A program made the position numbers and the translations under genes. Below the pieces are notes generated by a model. That model made no database searches. It had not been told where the DNA came from and saw nothing but the letters and a program-made list of their open reading frames with translations. Of a DNA stretch of 64,000 nt, positions 1 through 8,614 are shown one piece after another. Within the stretch, counting starts at the first letter, position 1. Each line of letters opens with the position of its first letter. Source of the DNA: Pusillibacter faecalis (GTDB lineage Bacteria; Bacillota; Clostridia; Oscillospirales; Oscillospiraceae); the NCBI RefSeq assembly GCF_018408705.1, contig NZ_AP023420.1, positions 682,001 to 746,000 on the forward strand, in the 5' to 3' direction.

Positions 1-132
1 CGATGAACAGTTGGATATGTGCTTGGTGGAGGATGGCGTATAAACCCGATTATTGCCAGGGAGACATTTGACAAAGTGCAGGAGATGAAGGGGCGTATCA
101 AACGAGGACTACAAATAGTGGGAATACTGTGA
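1..132 (+). pseudogene. Possible serine recombinase C-terminal remnant
   Basis: The frame starting at base 1 has an early TGA at bases 4-6. It then reads on as a short peptide containing NPIIARETFDKVQEMKGR and stops at 130-132. This stretch resembles the part of large serine recombinases that follows the recombinase domain (pattern NPIIsrE.FdkVQ.). No start codon or ribosome binding site is visible and the rest of the gene would lie left of the window, so it is either the tail of a broken gene or a chance match. Its value is as a hint that the left edge is mobile DNA. Confidence 0.35.
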
Positions 133-197
133 TATGACCACTTCGCTTAATTAAAAGTGGGATATTCCTCCGTACAGAAGCGCAGAGGGATATCCAA

Positions 198-1541
198 TTA
201 GATTGCTTTCGGTATATTTTTAATGTACACCTTACAACCGCAAGTACGCAGTTTCCTGAAAGCATAACGAAGCACAATTTTGCTGAAGAATGGAAGGGGA
301 GGCCTCGGCTCACTATGTTCAGATAGAATTGCCAAAATAACACTGGGATGGCAACCTACCAGGATTTGGAAACCTTTTGAACCGCCTACATCCCTTATCT
401 CCGCATTTGCTTTCTCACGAAATTCTTGATCACTCATCACAAGTTCCGCCGATACAACAGCTTGGTTAAATAGATGGCTCAATATGGCGGAACCCGAATA
501 TGGCTTGATATGAATAAAGGTTTTATCCTCAGTTAAAATATCACATAATTCAATCTTGCTCCGACCACCACCATGACTGACCAATTTTGCATCCATGTAT
601 AGGAGATGATCCGGGGAGGGCGTTACAAAGGCTTGAGTGTAGTCGTTTTCCCTTGTGTACTCTACACTGTGCGGTAAAAATTCCATCTCAGAAACTGGTA
701 TTCTTTCATATTCTTCGTTCACCATATGCACAAAATCCTGATCCACACTAAACCAGCGTCCATTATTGATGCAATACGAAACGCCATTATGGTCGACCTC
801 GCTATACAAACATTTATACGCTTGCCAGCTTGTATATTGTTCTCCGCTATCTGCTTTGATAGCTACAATATTTTTATTTTTGAGTTGATCGATACGAGTA
901 AGCGGCTCTCTGAAAGTGGAGCAAACAAGTTTCAACTCAATATAGTTATGGAGGTCACGTCCCGCATATTTGAAGCCCGCAATATTTTCCCATTCGATTA
1001 CTTCCGGAACAGCCATCCATACTTTAGGAGAACCTTCATTAATCAAGCCAATCACTTTGCTGTCCAGTTCGTCAATGATTGATTTACTCTTAAACCGTCG
1101 AATATGATTAATCCATCCAAATGGATCTTTGTAACAACTGGCGGTATAACGTGCGTACGCATTTTTGGGAAATTTAGAAAGATTTTGTACGTCTACGGTA
1201 ACAGTTAAATTTAGTTGGTCGCTACCGGTCATAATACCGTGTGCAAAGTTGTCATCATTCGATTGGCCAGTGATCGTACCAACCAAATCCCGGTCTATGT
1301 CAAAGCCAAAACCGTCAATGTCGGATTCGAGCGGGAGTTGCTCATTGCTGATTTTTTGATTTCCTCCGACATTAATCTTGTTGATTCTACGTAAACTCGA
1401 AGGTGATATTGTATTCAAAACGACTTTACGCCCAAAATCTTCTCCAACCACATCATTTGCTAAAGTACTTTTCCCATAATCCATTGTAACCGCAAAAGTC
1501 CTGGATTTTACATCAGATACAGCGACTCGTGCCCAAGACAA
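198..1541 (-). pseudogene. TIGR04141/DUF6119-family protein, N-terminally truncated
   Basis: The 447-residue product matches the layout of the sporadically distributed TIGR04141 family. It has FAVTMDYGKSTL near the N-terminus, followed by DFGRKVVLNTISPSSLR, and it ends with the family-like FFSKIVLRYAFRKLRTCGCKVY. Full-length members are, from memory, about 100 residues longer at the N-terminus. Here the only in-frame start is a TTG at 1541, and the open frame runs back just 15 codons to a TGA at 1587-1589, so the 5' end appears lost. The molecular function of the family is not established; scattered distribution and mobile-DNA neighbours suggest an accessory, possibly defence, role. It is divergent to the zinc-ribbon nuclease gene. 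Confidence 0.65.
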
Positions 1542-1688
1542 TAAGTTGATTACGCCATAAACGACCGCAGTTGATCTGATTCTTGTTCATGCACAACAGT
1601 CTGAAAATAATATTTTTATATATTGATTTAAAATGATAAATATGATAAAGTTAAATGCCGCTCAAACAAAACAGAAAAGGAGATGTCT

Positions 1689-4463
1689 ATGCATCATCAA
1701 GATTCACTTAAGGCATGGTGTGAACAAAACGGAAAGGAGCAAATCCTGCAACAATGGGACTATGAAAACAATAAATGTGGGCCAGCAGATGTCTATTATC
1801 GCACCAAGCAAAAGTATCACTGGCTCTGTGAGAAAGAGCCAGAGCACAGGTGGACTGCGGCACCAGCGAGAAGAACGAGACATAAGTCTACGCAATGCCC
1901 ATTTTGCTCTGGGCGGTTTCTGGTTCCAGCGGTGAATAGTCTTGCCGCATGCGCCCCAAAGTTAGCCGACCAATTTGACAGTGAACGAAATGGCATTACC
2001 CCCGACCAAATATTCTCGCAGGACAACAGGCCGTTTTGGTGGCGTTGTGAAAAAGGCCACCAATGGAAGGTATCTCCCAACAGTCGTGCTGGTCAGACCG
2101 GGGATTGCCCATACTGTACGCATCGGCGTGCCAGCCCGGAATATAACTTGAAAACGCAATTTCCATGGATCGCAGAGGAATGGGTAGAGGAAAAGAACGG
2201 CGGAAAACCAACAGACTACTTACCTTTTAGTGAAAAAGAAGCATGGTGGAGGTGTCATTTCCACCATGATACCATATGGAAATCAAAGATATGTTATCGT
2301 ACCATGGGCCGCACAAGCAACTGCCCTCTGTGCAAAAAGGAACAGAATATCTCATTCCCAGAGCAGGCCGTCTATTACTATTTACAGATTTTATTTCCGG
2401 ATGCGAAAAACCGTCTGAAAATTGAAGGATGGGAAGTAGATATTTTTCTTCCCACACTTAATTTGGCCATCGAATACGATGGCTACTACTACCACAAAGG
2501 ACTGATATCCACAGAAACCGAGGAGAAAAAGGAACAAGCCATGAGGGAGGCTCGTATCGAGATTCTGCGGATCAAAGAGCATACTCAAAAGCAGCCTACG
2601 CCGGCGGTCGATAATGTTTTGTGGCAACTGGTACCAAAGAACTACAAAAAGTATCTTTTCGTAGAAGATCTGATGAAAAGGCTGATTGCTTGGCTGAATG
2701 AGCGGTACCATTTGTGCCTTGTCACACGCCCAGATATCCAGAGAGACAGCCAGAACATCATGTCAGGATACATTTCCCGGCGCAAAGAAAACAATCTGAC
2801 CCAGGAGGCACCTGAATTGGTCAACGAATGGCATCCAACCCGAAACGGCACGATTACACCGGATCTGGTCTCGGTGACTGCAAATAAAAAATACTGGTGG
2901 ATGTGTTCCAAAGGTCATGAGTGGCAGAGCAGTGTCTACAACCGCATGAGAGGGAACAATTGTCCGTATTGCTCAGGGAAACGGGTCAGCCGAGAGACAT
3001 CGTTAGCCGCGCAGAACAGAGATTTGGCCAAATTGTGGCACCCTACTAAAAACGGGGAATTGACACCCTGGCACGTTACACCAGGTTCCGGAAAGGAGGT
3101 GTGGTGGCAGTGCAAAAGGGGGCACGAGTGGCAAATGTCTGTCAGTGATGGAAGTAGGGGAAATCGTTGCCCGTATTGCTCGCACCATCGTGTCAGTGAG
3201 GAAAATGCTCTGTCTATCCTTCGGCCTGCCCTGGCTTTTGAATGGAACTATGACAAAAATCCTACAGAATGGAATCCCAATACCGTATCTTATTCCTCCT
3301 CCAAAAAAGTGTGGTGGAAATGCAAAGCGGGCCATGAGTGGCAGGAGAAGGTCAGCAACCGCACCTATTTGGGATTAAAATGTCCCTACTGTTCCGGGCG
3401 CCGGGTCACCCCAGAAGGAAATCTGGCGGCTCTGCATCCGAGGCTGGCAGCGGAATGGCATCCGGCCAAGAACGGCGCATTTTTACCGGAACAGTTTCGA
3501 CCGAAGTCCAATCGAAAGGTGTGGTGGCGGTGTTCTTACGGTCATGAATGGGAAGCCCAAATTTCAGCCCGAACTGGTGGTACAGACTGTCCATACTGTG
3601 CTGGAAAGCGAGTCTGGGAGAAGAATTCCCTTGCATATATCTATCCACATATCGCCCGACAATGGCACCCGAATAAAAATGCACCGTTGACGCCTCATGA
3701 TGTGGCTGCAAATTCGGACCGTGAGGTCTGGTGGCAGTGTCAACAGGGTCATGAGTGGAAAAGAAAAATTGCTTATGAAATCAAAAATAATGGCTGTCCT
3801 TATTGTAACGGACGGCTTCCCACAAAAGAAACATCCCTGGCAGGTGCACGTCCCGATCTGGCTTTAGAGTGGCATCCAAACAAAAATTTGCCCCTCTCTG
3901 CCCACGATGTGACATTGAAGAGCCGACAGAGGGTCTGGTGGAAATGCCCAAAAGGTCATGAATGGCAGATGAACATCAATACCCGCGTCAGCGGCATTGG
4001 GAACTGCCCATATTGTATGGGAAAACGAGTTTGTAAGGAAAACTCATTAGCTACACTGAGTCCGCATATTGCGGTGCAATGGCATCCTGAGAAAAATGAG
4101 GCACTGACCCCTGATCAAGTGACAAACCATTCCAGCAATAAAGCATGGTGGCTCTGTGAAAAAGGCCATGAGTGGCAGGCGGTGATCCGCACAAGGACGC
4201 TCTTGGGGGCTGGTTGTCCGGTATGTGCGGGCAAAGTAGCCGCTCCGGACTATAATCTTGTCACAGAATTTCCGGCTATTGCTGAAGAATGGGATTTTTT
4301 CAAAAACAAATGTGCCCCAGAGGCGTTTAGACCATATTCCAACAAAATCGTATGGTGGCGATGCAGAAGATGTGGTGAAGGATGGCAGGCAAAGATTATC
4401 GATCGGACCCGTGAGGGTCGCGCTTGCCGAAACTGTACAAACAAAAGTCCTAAGAAACCATAA
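1689..4463 (+). CDS. Zinc-ribbon repeat protein with embedded endonuclease-like domain
   Basis: A 924-residue protein built from eleven copies of a unit of about 65 residues. The consensus is a WHP.KN segment, then VWW.C..GHEWQ, then CPYC.G.RV, giving a Cys-His/Cys-Cys zinc ribbon (the DUF4379 type, PF14311). Three repeats (about residues 20-215) precede, and eight (about 375-915) follow, a domain at about residues 225-300. That domain reads EVDIFLP, then LAIEYDGYYYHK, then ILRIKEHT, the E/D-X-D...E-X-D pattern of Vsr/DUF559-like PD-(D/E)XK nucleases. The start is set at 1689 because AAGGAGA at 1677-1683 would overlap the upstream ATG at 1683. The gene is monocistronic, with hairpins downstream. 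A DNA- or RNA-directed nuclease is inferred; the target is unknown. Confidence 0.8.
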   Translation: MHHQDSLKAWCEQNGKEQILQQWDYENNKCGPADVYYRTKQKYHWLCEKEPEHRWTAAPARRTRHKSTQCPFCSGRFLVPAVNSLAACAPKLADQFDSERNGITPDQIFSQDNRPFWWRCEKGHQWKVSPNSRAGQTGDCPYCTHRRASPEYNLKTQFPWIAEEWVEEKNGGKPTDYLPFSEKEAWWRCHFHHDTIWKSKICYRTMGRTSNCPLCKKEQNISFPEQAVYYYLQILFPDAKNRLKIEGWEVDIFLPTLNLAIEYDGYYYHKGLISTETEEKKEQAMREARIEILRIKEHTQKQPTPAVDNVLWQLVPKNYKKYLFVEDLMKRLIAWLNERYHLCLVTRPDIQRDSQNIMSGYISRRKENNLTQEAPELVNEWHPTRNGTITPDLVSVTANKKYWWMCSKGHEWQSSVYNRMRGNNCPYCSGKRVSRETSLAAQNRDLAKLWHPTKNGELTPWHVTPGSGKEVWWQCKRGHEWQMSVSDGSRGNRCPYCSHHRVSEENALSILRPALAFEWNYDKNPTEWNPNTVSYSSSKKVWWKCKAGHEWQEKVSNRTYLGLKCPYCSGRRVTPEGNLAALHPRLAAEWHPAKNGAFLPEQFRPKSNRKVWWRCSYGHEWEAQISARTGGTDCPYCAGKRVWEKNSLAYIYPHIARQWHPNKNAPLTPHDVAANSDREVWWQCQQGHEWKRKIAYEIKNNGCPYCNGRLPTKETSLAGARPDLALEWHPNKNLPLSAHDVTLKSRQRVWWKCPKGHEWQMNINTRVSGIGNCPYCMGKRVCKENSLATLSPHIAVQWHPEKNEALTPDQVTNHSSNKAWWLCEKGHEWQAVIRTRTLLGAGCPVCAGKVAAPDYNLVTEFPAIAEEWDFFKNKCAPEAFRPYSNKIVWWRCRRCGEGWQAKIIDRTREGRACRNCTNKSPKKP

Positions 4464-4622
4464 ACTATTGGTTGGACTTGATATCTTCAGTTTTTTGCTG
4501 TCGAGTTGGCGCCGGACATGAGAAATGGCAAAACGGTCTGAAAAATCAAGTCGCTGATTTGACATTGTTTCAATTTTTGAAAAGAGCATTGTGCGGGGAA
4601 TTATCGATTTTAACCTCCCCTT

Positions 4623-4668
4623 CCAAAAGAAAATGTGACTTGTTTCAACAGGTGGCATTTTCTTTTGG
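4623..4668 (+). terminator. Stem-loop after zinc-ribbon gene
   Basis: Thirteen-base arms CCAAAAGAAAATG (4623-4635) and CATTTTCTTTTGG (4656-4668) are perfectly complementary around a 20-base loop. They lie 160 bases past the zinc-ribbon stop. The T-rich 3' arm fits a weak intrinsic terminator. Confidence 0.5.
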
Positions 4669-4815
4669 GTTTCGCTTCTGTTGGTCGCTCCACCCTTCGG
4701 TATCTCGATGCTCGGGGTCAGCAAAGCCGCCGGCCAGAAGGCCGGTTGGGTGCTTCTCAAGTAAAATCGCAAACGACCTGAGAGAATTCGGATTGTTACC
4801 CCTTGCCATTTCAAG

Positions 4816-4846
4816 AAAAATCACCGCCAAATTGGCGGTGATTTTT
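4816..4846 (+). terminator. Strong bidirectional terminator
   Basis: Arms AAAAATCACCGCCAA (4816-4830) and TTGGCGGTGATTTTT (4832-4846) form a perfect 15-bp stem with A-rich and T-rich ends on the two sides, so it can work on either strand. Confidence 0.85.
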
Positions 4847-5454
4847 CGTTTGACCATGATGAAGCTCCAGACAACAATAAAGGCACTTGCTTGGATCGGA
4901 AATCAAAATGTCCCTTATCAAAATCTTCATGGTTTTACAACAAACCAGGCCCTTCTTTTATTACACCGAATCACCCTTGAGTTATGATATGCAATATGAT
5001 ATGCAACTCCGCGAACAGCAACCGCCAAGGTTCGTATTACAGTCTAAATATATATCCGCCTTAGTCGCAATGAATCGCATCCCTGTCCTGTACATTGGAC
5101 GAGAGGTGGAGATTGCAAGATACCAGGAATGAGAGAGGGCATCCGGTCCCGCCCTATTTTCCGGAAGAAGATGCTGCATTTGCAAGCCTCAAGGAAACTA
5201 CTGCCGTCCACGGAGCGGCGGCGTGGTTTTCTTCCGGCCTTTGGCTCCGAATTCCAATGCAGCCATGGTGGGAAGCCATCCTTCTGCATCATAGCGCCAG
5301 CAGAAGACTGTCCCCTCATCCCCTGTAACCGTACTTCTTCTGTGAATTCATAGTCTTCTTCCACGTCGCAGTGATACAGCAATCCAGCAGTTCCGGCACG
5401 TCCGCACCGGGGATGGCAGCGACAGGTGAGAAGTGACTGCTTCGCCTGCCCACT
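4847..5454. other. Region without a supported gene
   Basis: About 600 bases with no convincing gene. A minus frame over 5044-5382 has some protein-like stretches (HCDVEEDYEFTEEVRLQG) but lacks a ribosome binding site and resembles no family I recognise. A short direct repeat, TATGATATGCAA (4983-4994 and again near 4994), lies near the left end. It could be a decayed gene. Confidence 0.4.
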
Positions 5455-5802
5455 TTAGTATCGCTCATACCTGTCTACATCCAGGACAAACAACACGACA
5501 CCGCCGCAACGAACAGGGATCGGAACCGTCGCCGCCAGAGGCTGCGGCGTTCCCCCGGTGAAAAGCACCTGCTGCTGCATCACGGTACGCTTTCCATGAC
5601 TTTTCAGAATTTTCAAAGCCTTCTCCAGATCCTCATGATTCAATCCGATCATAATCGTAACACTCTGTTTTTTCAGAAATCCACCACTGGAATGAAGGAT
5701 CGTAGCATAAAAACCACTTTCATTCAGCTCTGAAATGACATCCTGATAGCTGTCGTCCTGGATGATTGCCAGGATCATTTTATCGCACGCTTTCATGTCC
5801 AT
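5455..5802 (-). CDS. darA: PII-like cyclic-di-AMP receptor (DarA/PstA family)
   Basis: The 115-residue product follows the DarA/PstA (YaaQ, DUF970) pattern: KMILAIIQDDSYQDV, GFYATILHSSGGFLKK, VTIMIGLNHEDLEKAL, and a C-terminal GGVVLFVLDVDRYERY. These proteins are trimeric PII-fold receptors that bind the second messenger c-di-AMP in the cytoplasm. The start is taken at the ATG at 5802, nine bases from GGAGG; an ATG at 5808 is nearer. The reading frame overlaps the 3' end of the macro-domain gene by about 23 bases, so the two are probably translationally coupled. It is the last gene of a three-gene leftward operon with an NhaC-type antiporter, which fits the known link of c-di-AMP with ion balance. 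Confidence 0.85.
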   Translation of the reverse strand: MDMKACDKMILAIIQDDSYQDVISELNESGFYATILHSSGGFLKKQSVTIMIGLNHEDLEKALKILKSHGKRTVMQQQVLFTGGTPQPLAATVPIPVRCGGVVLFVLDVDRYERY

Positions 5803-6313
5803 GATCATTTTCCTCCGTTTGGGCCAGTATTTTAACCGCCATCTCATAAATACTTTTGTTATACAGGACCAGAAAAATTTCCATTCCGGGATGCGTCTTC
5901 TCAAATGCCCGGATCACATCTCCAGCGATGCGGATTGCCTTGGGACGAGGCAGGTGAAAATCCCCGGAGAACATAAGCGGCACCGCCACGCTTTTGCAAT
6001 GATACAAAAAAGCTGCCTGCAGCGCGTGGCGGTAGCAATCCGCAAATAACAGGTCTGCTTGCCGTCCATCTGCGTACCATCCCGCGCCTACCGCATGAAC
6101 AATGTATTTACAAGCTAGTCCACAGGAGGGTGTAATAACCGCTTCACCGATCCTCCCGCGGCCTATTTTCCCACAGGCCTCCATCAGTTTTTTGGTATCC
6201 GCCGCACGAAAAATCGCACGACAAATCCCGTCACAGGGCTTCAAGTCAGAGGCCGCGGCATTCACGATGGCATCCGTGTCCATTTTGGTGATATCGCCCA
6301 GAACAAAATGCAT
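5780..6313 (-). CDS. Macro-domain protein (ADP-ribose-type ligand binding)
   Basis: A 177-residue single-domain protein with the macro-fold opening HFVLGDITKMDTDAIVNAA at its N-terminus and KYIVHAVG in the middle. In related clostridial proteins a Gly-rich loop (GGGV.GAIF.AAG) follows; here it reads CDGICRAIFRAAD, so the ligand loop is altered. The ATG at 6313 is chosen because AAGGGTG lies eight bases upstream; a GTG at 6322 is possible. It starts 13 bases after the antiporter stop and overlaps the c-di-AMP receptor start. ADP-ribose, O-acetyl-ADP-ribose or another nucleotide may be the ligand; loss of the canonical loop makes catalysis doubtful. Confidence 0.8.
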   Translation of the reverse strand: MHFVLGDITKMDTDAIVNAAASDLKPCDGICRAIFRAADTKKLMEACGKIGRGRIGEAVITPSCGLACKYIVHAVGAGWYADGRQADLLFADCYRHALQAAFLYHCKSVAVPLMFSGDFHLPRPKAIRIAGDVIRAFEKTHPGMEIFLVLYNKSIYEMAVKILAQTEENDHGHESVR

Positions 6314-6325
6314 TGATCTCACCCT

Positions 6326-7696
6326 TCACATCATAAAGCCAAATCCCAGATAGCATACCGCACTGCAGCCTGCTGCCAGCATGGCGTAGGGAAGCTGGGA
6401 CAGCGCATGGTCCATATTCTGCATTTTGCAGCAGCTGGATGTCAGAACTGTGGCATCGGAGTAGAAGCAGGCGTGGCTGCCCAAGACCGCGCCAGAGATG
6501 ATGGCGCCCATCGTCAGCAGCGGATTAGCGCCAATGGAGAAACACAATGGCAGGATAATGGGCGTCACGATTGCAGGAATGCCCCAGACACTTCCGGTGC
6601 TGAAGTTCAAAACAGCCACCAGTAAAAAGGTCATCATAGGAAATACCGGTGCGCTCATCATGGGCTCCACCAAGTTGATGACATAGCCGGCAATGCCGAT
6701 GTCAGTCATGGCCTCCTGCATCACAAAGGCAAAGAAAATGATAGCGATTGTAGGGATCATATTACAAAAGCCATGCATAACTAGGTCGAAAAACTTTGCC
6801 AAGGATAATTTCTTCCGCGGAATATAGAGAACCATACAGGTGAGGATGGCTCCGAGCACCGCCAGGAATAACTCCCCGTTCCAGATCGCCAGCACAATAA
6901 GCACGCCAATGGGCAGTGCAAAATCCAGTACATTTCCGCTGATCCGGGCAGCAGGCCCATCTTCCGCATCCTCCAGATTCAAATCCTGACTTTCAGCGGA
7001 ATAGGGCTGTCCCGTTGTCCATACCCGGTCATATGCCTTTCGCATTTGGCCCATTTTCGGCAGCCACCCAAGGCTGAACAACGGCACAAGGATGACTGCA
7101 AAAATTGCATAGAACACAAATGGAATCATATGGTAAAACGTCTCAATAGGGCTGCCATACCCCAGCGCCGGGATGCCATCCTCGGCATAGAACAGCCCCG
7201 AAAAGAAGATAGCCCAGGTGGAAAACGGCAACAAGGCACAGACCGGAGCACCGGTGGAGTCAATCACATAGGACAGTGCTTCTCTGGGAATCTTCTGCTG
7301 GTCCGTCAGCTTTCGCATACTGGTGCTCAGTGTCATGATATTCAGGTAATCATCCACAAAAATCAAGATTCCCATGATCCAGGTCACAAGAAGAGTCGTT
7401 TTAGGCCCCCGGCACAGTCTTCCAAGAAATTTGGAAAAGCCAAGCGTACCATGGGCTGCCCCCAACAGAGCGATCAGACTTCCGAACAGCGCACACACCA
7501 TAAACACCCATTGATGATCACGGTTGGAAGCGACCTCAAAGAAAGCGCCCATCCAGGCAGTGGGAAAGCTCCAGCCGCTGATGATGATATAGGCAACGAC
7601 AGTGCCTGCGATTAACGGTTCCAATGTCCGTTTTGTCAGCAGTGCCAAAATAATAACAACAACGATTGGCATCAGCGTCAGGATTCCATAGTCCAT
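6326..7696 (-). CDS. NhaC-family Na+/H+ antiporter-like membrane transporter
   Basis: A 456-residue polytopic protein with about eleven hydrophobic segments. It carries the NhaC superfamily (PF03553) hallmarks IFVDDYLNIMTLSTSMRKL (about residue 110) and STGAPVCALLPFSTW (about 150), and a second-half repeat around SVWGIPAIVTPIILPL. Members exchange cations or small organic ions for protons or sodium across the cytoplasmic membrane; the substrate cannot be read from sequence. It heads the operon with the macro-domain and c-di-AMP receptor genes. AGGGTGAAGAG precedes the ATG, and a candidate promoter lies 120-147 bases upstream. Confidence 0.85.
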   Translation of the reverse strand: MDYGILTLMPIVVVIILALLTKRTLEPLIAGTVVAYIIISGWSFPTAWMGAFFEVASNRDHQWVFMVCALFGSLIALLGAAHGTLGFSKFLGRLCRGPKTTLLVTWIMGILIFVDDYLNIMTLSTSMRKLTDQQKIPREALSYVIDSTGAPVCALLPFSTWAIFFSGLFYAEDGIPALGYGSPIETFYHMIPFVFYAIFAVILVPLFSLGWLPKMGQMRKAYDRVWTTGQPYSAESQDLNLEDAEDGPAARISGNVLDFALPIGVLIVLAIWNGELFLAVLGAILTCMVLYIPRKKLSLAKFFDLVMHGFCNMIPTIAIIFFAFVMQEAMTDIGIAGYVINLVEPMMSAPVFPMMTFLLVAVLNFSTGSVWGIPAIVTPIILPLCFSIGANPLLTMGAIISGAVLGSHACFYSDATVLTSSCCKMQNMDHALSQLPYAMLAAGCSAVCYLGFGFMM

Positions 7697-7815
7697 CTCT
7701 TCACCCTATCTGTTCCGTTAAGAACTGCTATCCAGTTTTAAGATATGGATTTCATGATAGCATGAAGGCAGTTAATATCCACATAAAGATTCCATCTATA
7801 AATTAAGGTTTCATA

Positions 7816-7843
7816 AAGATAACATGTGCAGCAATAAGGTCAA
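7816..7843 (-). promoter_or_regulatory. Candidate promoter for antiporter operon
   Basis: On the minus strand, TTGACC (7838-7843), a 16-base spacer and TATCTT (7816-7821). It lies 120 bases upstream of the antiporter ATG in an A/T-rich leader. The -10 match is only fair. Confidence 0.45.
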
Positions 7844-8547
7844 ATCAAAAGACCCCCGGATGCCTTCCGGTAGGAACGATAGTCCGTTTCCAGCATCCGC
7901 AGGCATAGGGGCCCCCACTTCTTGGTTTTGCAAAGAACGAATCGGACGGACATGCTGTCCGAGTCCCCAAAGGGGATTGTCCAAGATCGGGATGTACGTA
8001 CCCACGCTCTGGTTGCTGAGGCTATCTCAGATCCCATGCCAATGCCGCAGGGCAGTCTGTTCATCATGCCGGTAGCAGCATCGCAGGGTCCATGTCAAAG
8101 CCTTGGAACCTGCGGTTTATGGAGTATATTGGTTTCTCAGTCAAAAGCGATTCCATTCTGTTACCGCTTTTCAGATCTTCTCCGACGCCCACCAGGAAAC
8201 CGACGCGCCAGATAAGTCAATGCTGCATCGTTTGCCTTGGAACAAGTGAGCCCCCGCTATGGATGGATATACTGGGAACATGTACGGAACCGCCCCCCTG
8301 TGCTATGGCTTTATGCAGGCATCTCCCTGTATGTTCACCCTGGTCCATCACGTCGCTCAGCACCATAAGGGTTCAGGAGATGCACGTCTTGAAAGTGAGT
8401 GCGATCTGTCTAGGGATGGGATCGCTCACCTGCGGTGATTTTTATGTCCCTTTTCGTGTCCATCCCTATCCGTACATGCCACAACCGCCCGTCGCCGCAG
8501 AAAGGCCCTCGGCGTTGGACGTGCGGCGATGTGCCGGTCATCAAGGT
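7844..8547. other. Region without a supported gene
   Basis: About 700 bases between two leftward genes. Open frames exist on both strands (for example 8092-8568 plus), but none has a good ribosome binding site, recognisable domain or gene-like composition. No RNA structure I recognise was found. It may include the 5' region of the antiporter operon or a decayed gene. Confidence 0.4.
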
Positions 8548-8582
8548 AAGCGGAAGCCACTCTTCTGAGGCGGCTTCCGCTT
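8548..8582 (-). terminator. Stem-loop after surface-protein gene
   Basis: Eleven-base arms AAGCGGAAGCC (8548-8558) and GGCTTCCGCTT (8572-8582) lie 33 bases beyond the stop of the leftward gene. There is no strong T-run, so termination is likely but not certain. Confidence 0.5.
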
Positions 8583-8614
8583 GCCACTGTTTCGTGGGCC
8601 CTGGTACAGGGCCA

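Noticed and set aside
4047..4814. Long minus-strand frame of 255 codons
   Set aside because: It lies mostly antisense to the conserved zinc-ribbon repeats, has no ribosome binding site and crosses the hairpin at 4623-4668.
5044..5382. Minus-strand frame with some protein-like stretches
   Set aside because: No ribosome binding site or known domain; overlapping frames on the other strand look equally plausible. Treated as possible decayed DNA.
7824..8568. Several open frames on both strands
   Set aside because: No supported starts, domains or consistent composition; they compete with each other.
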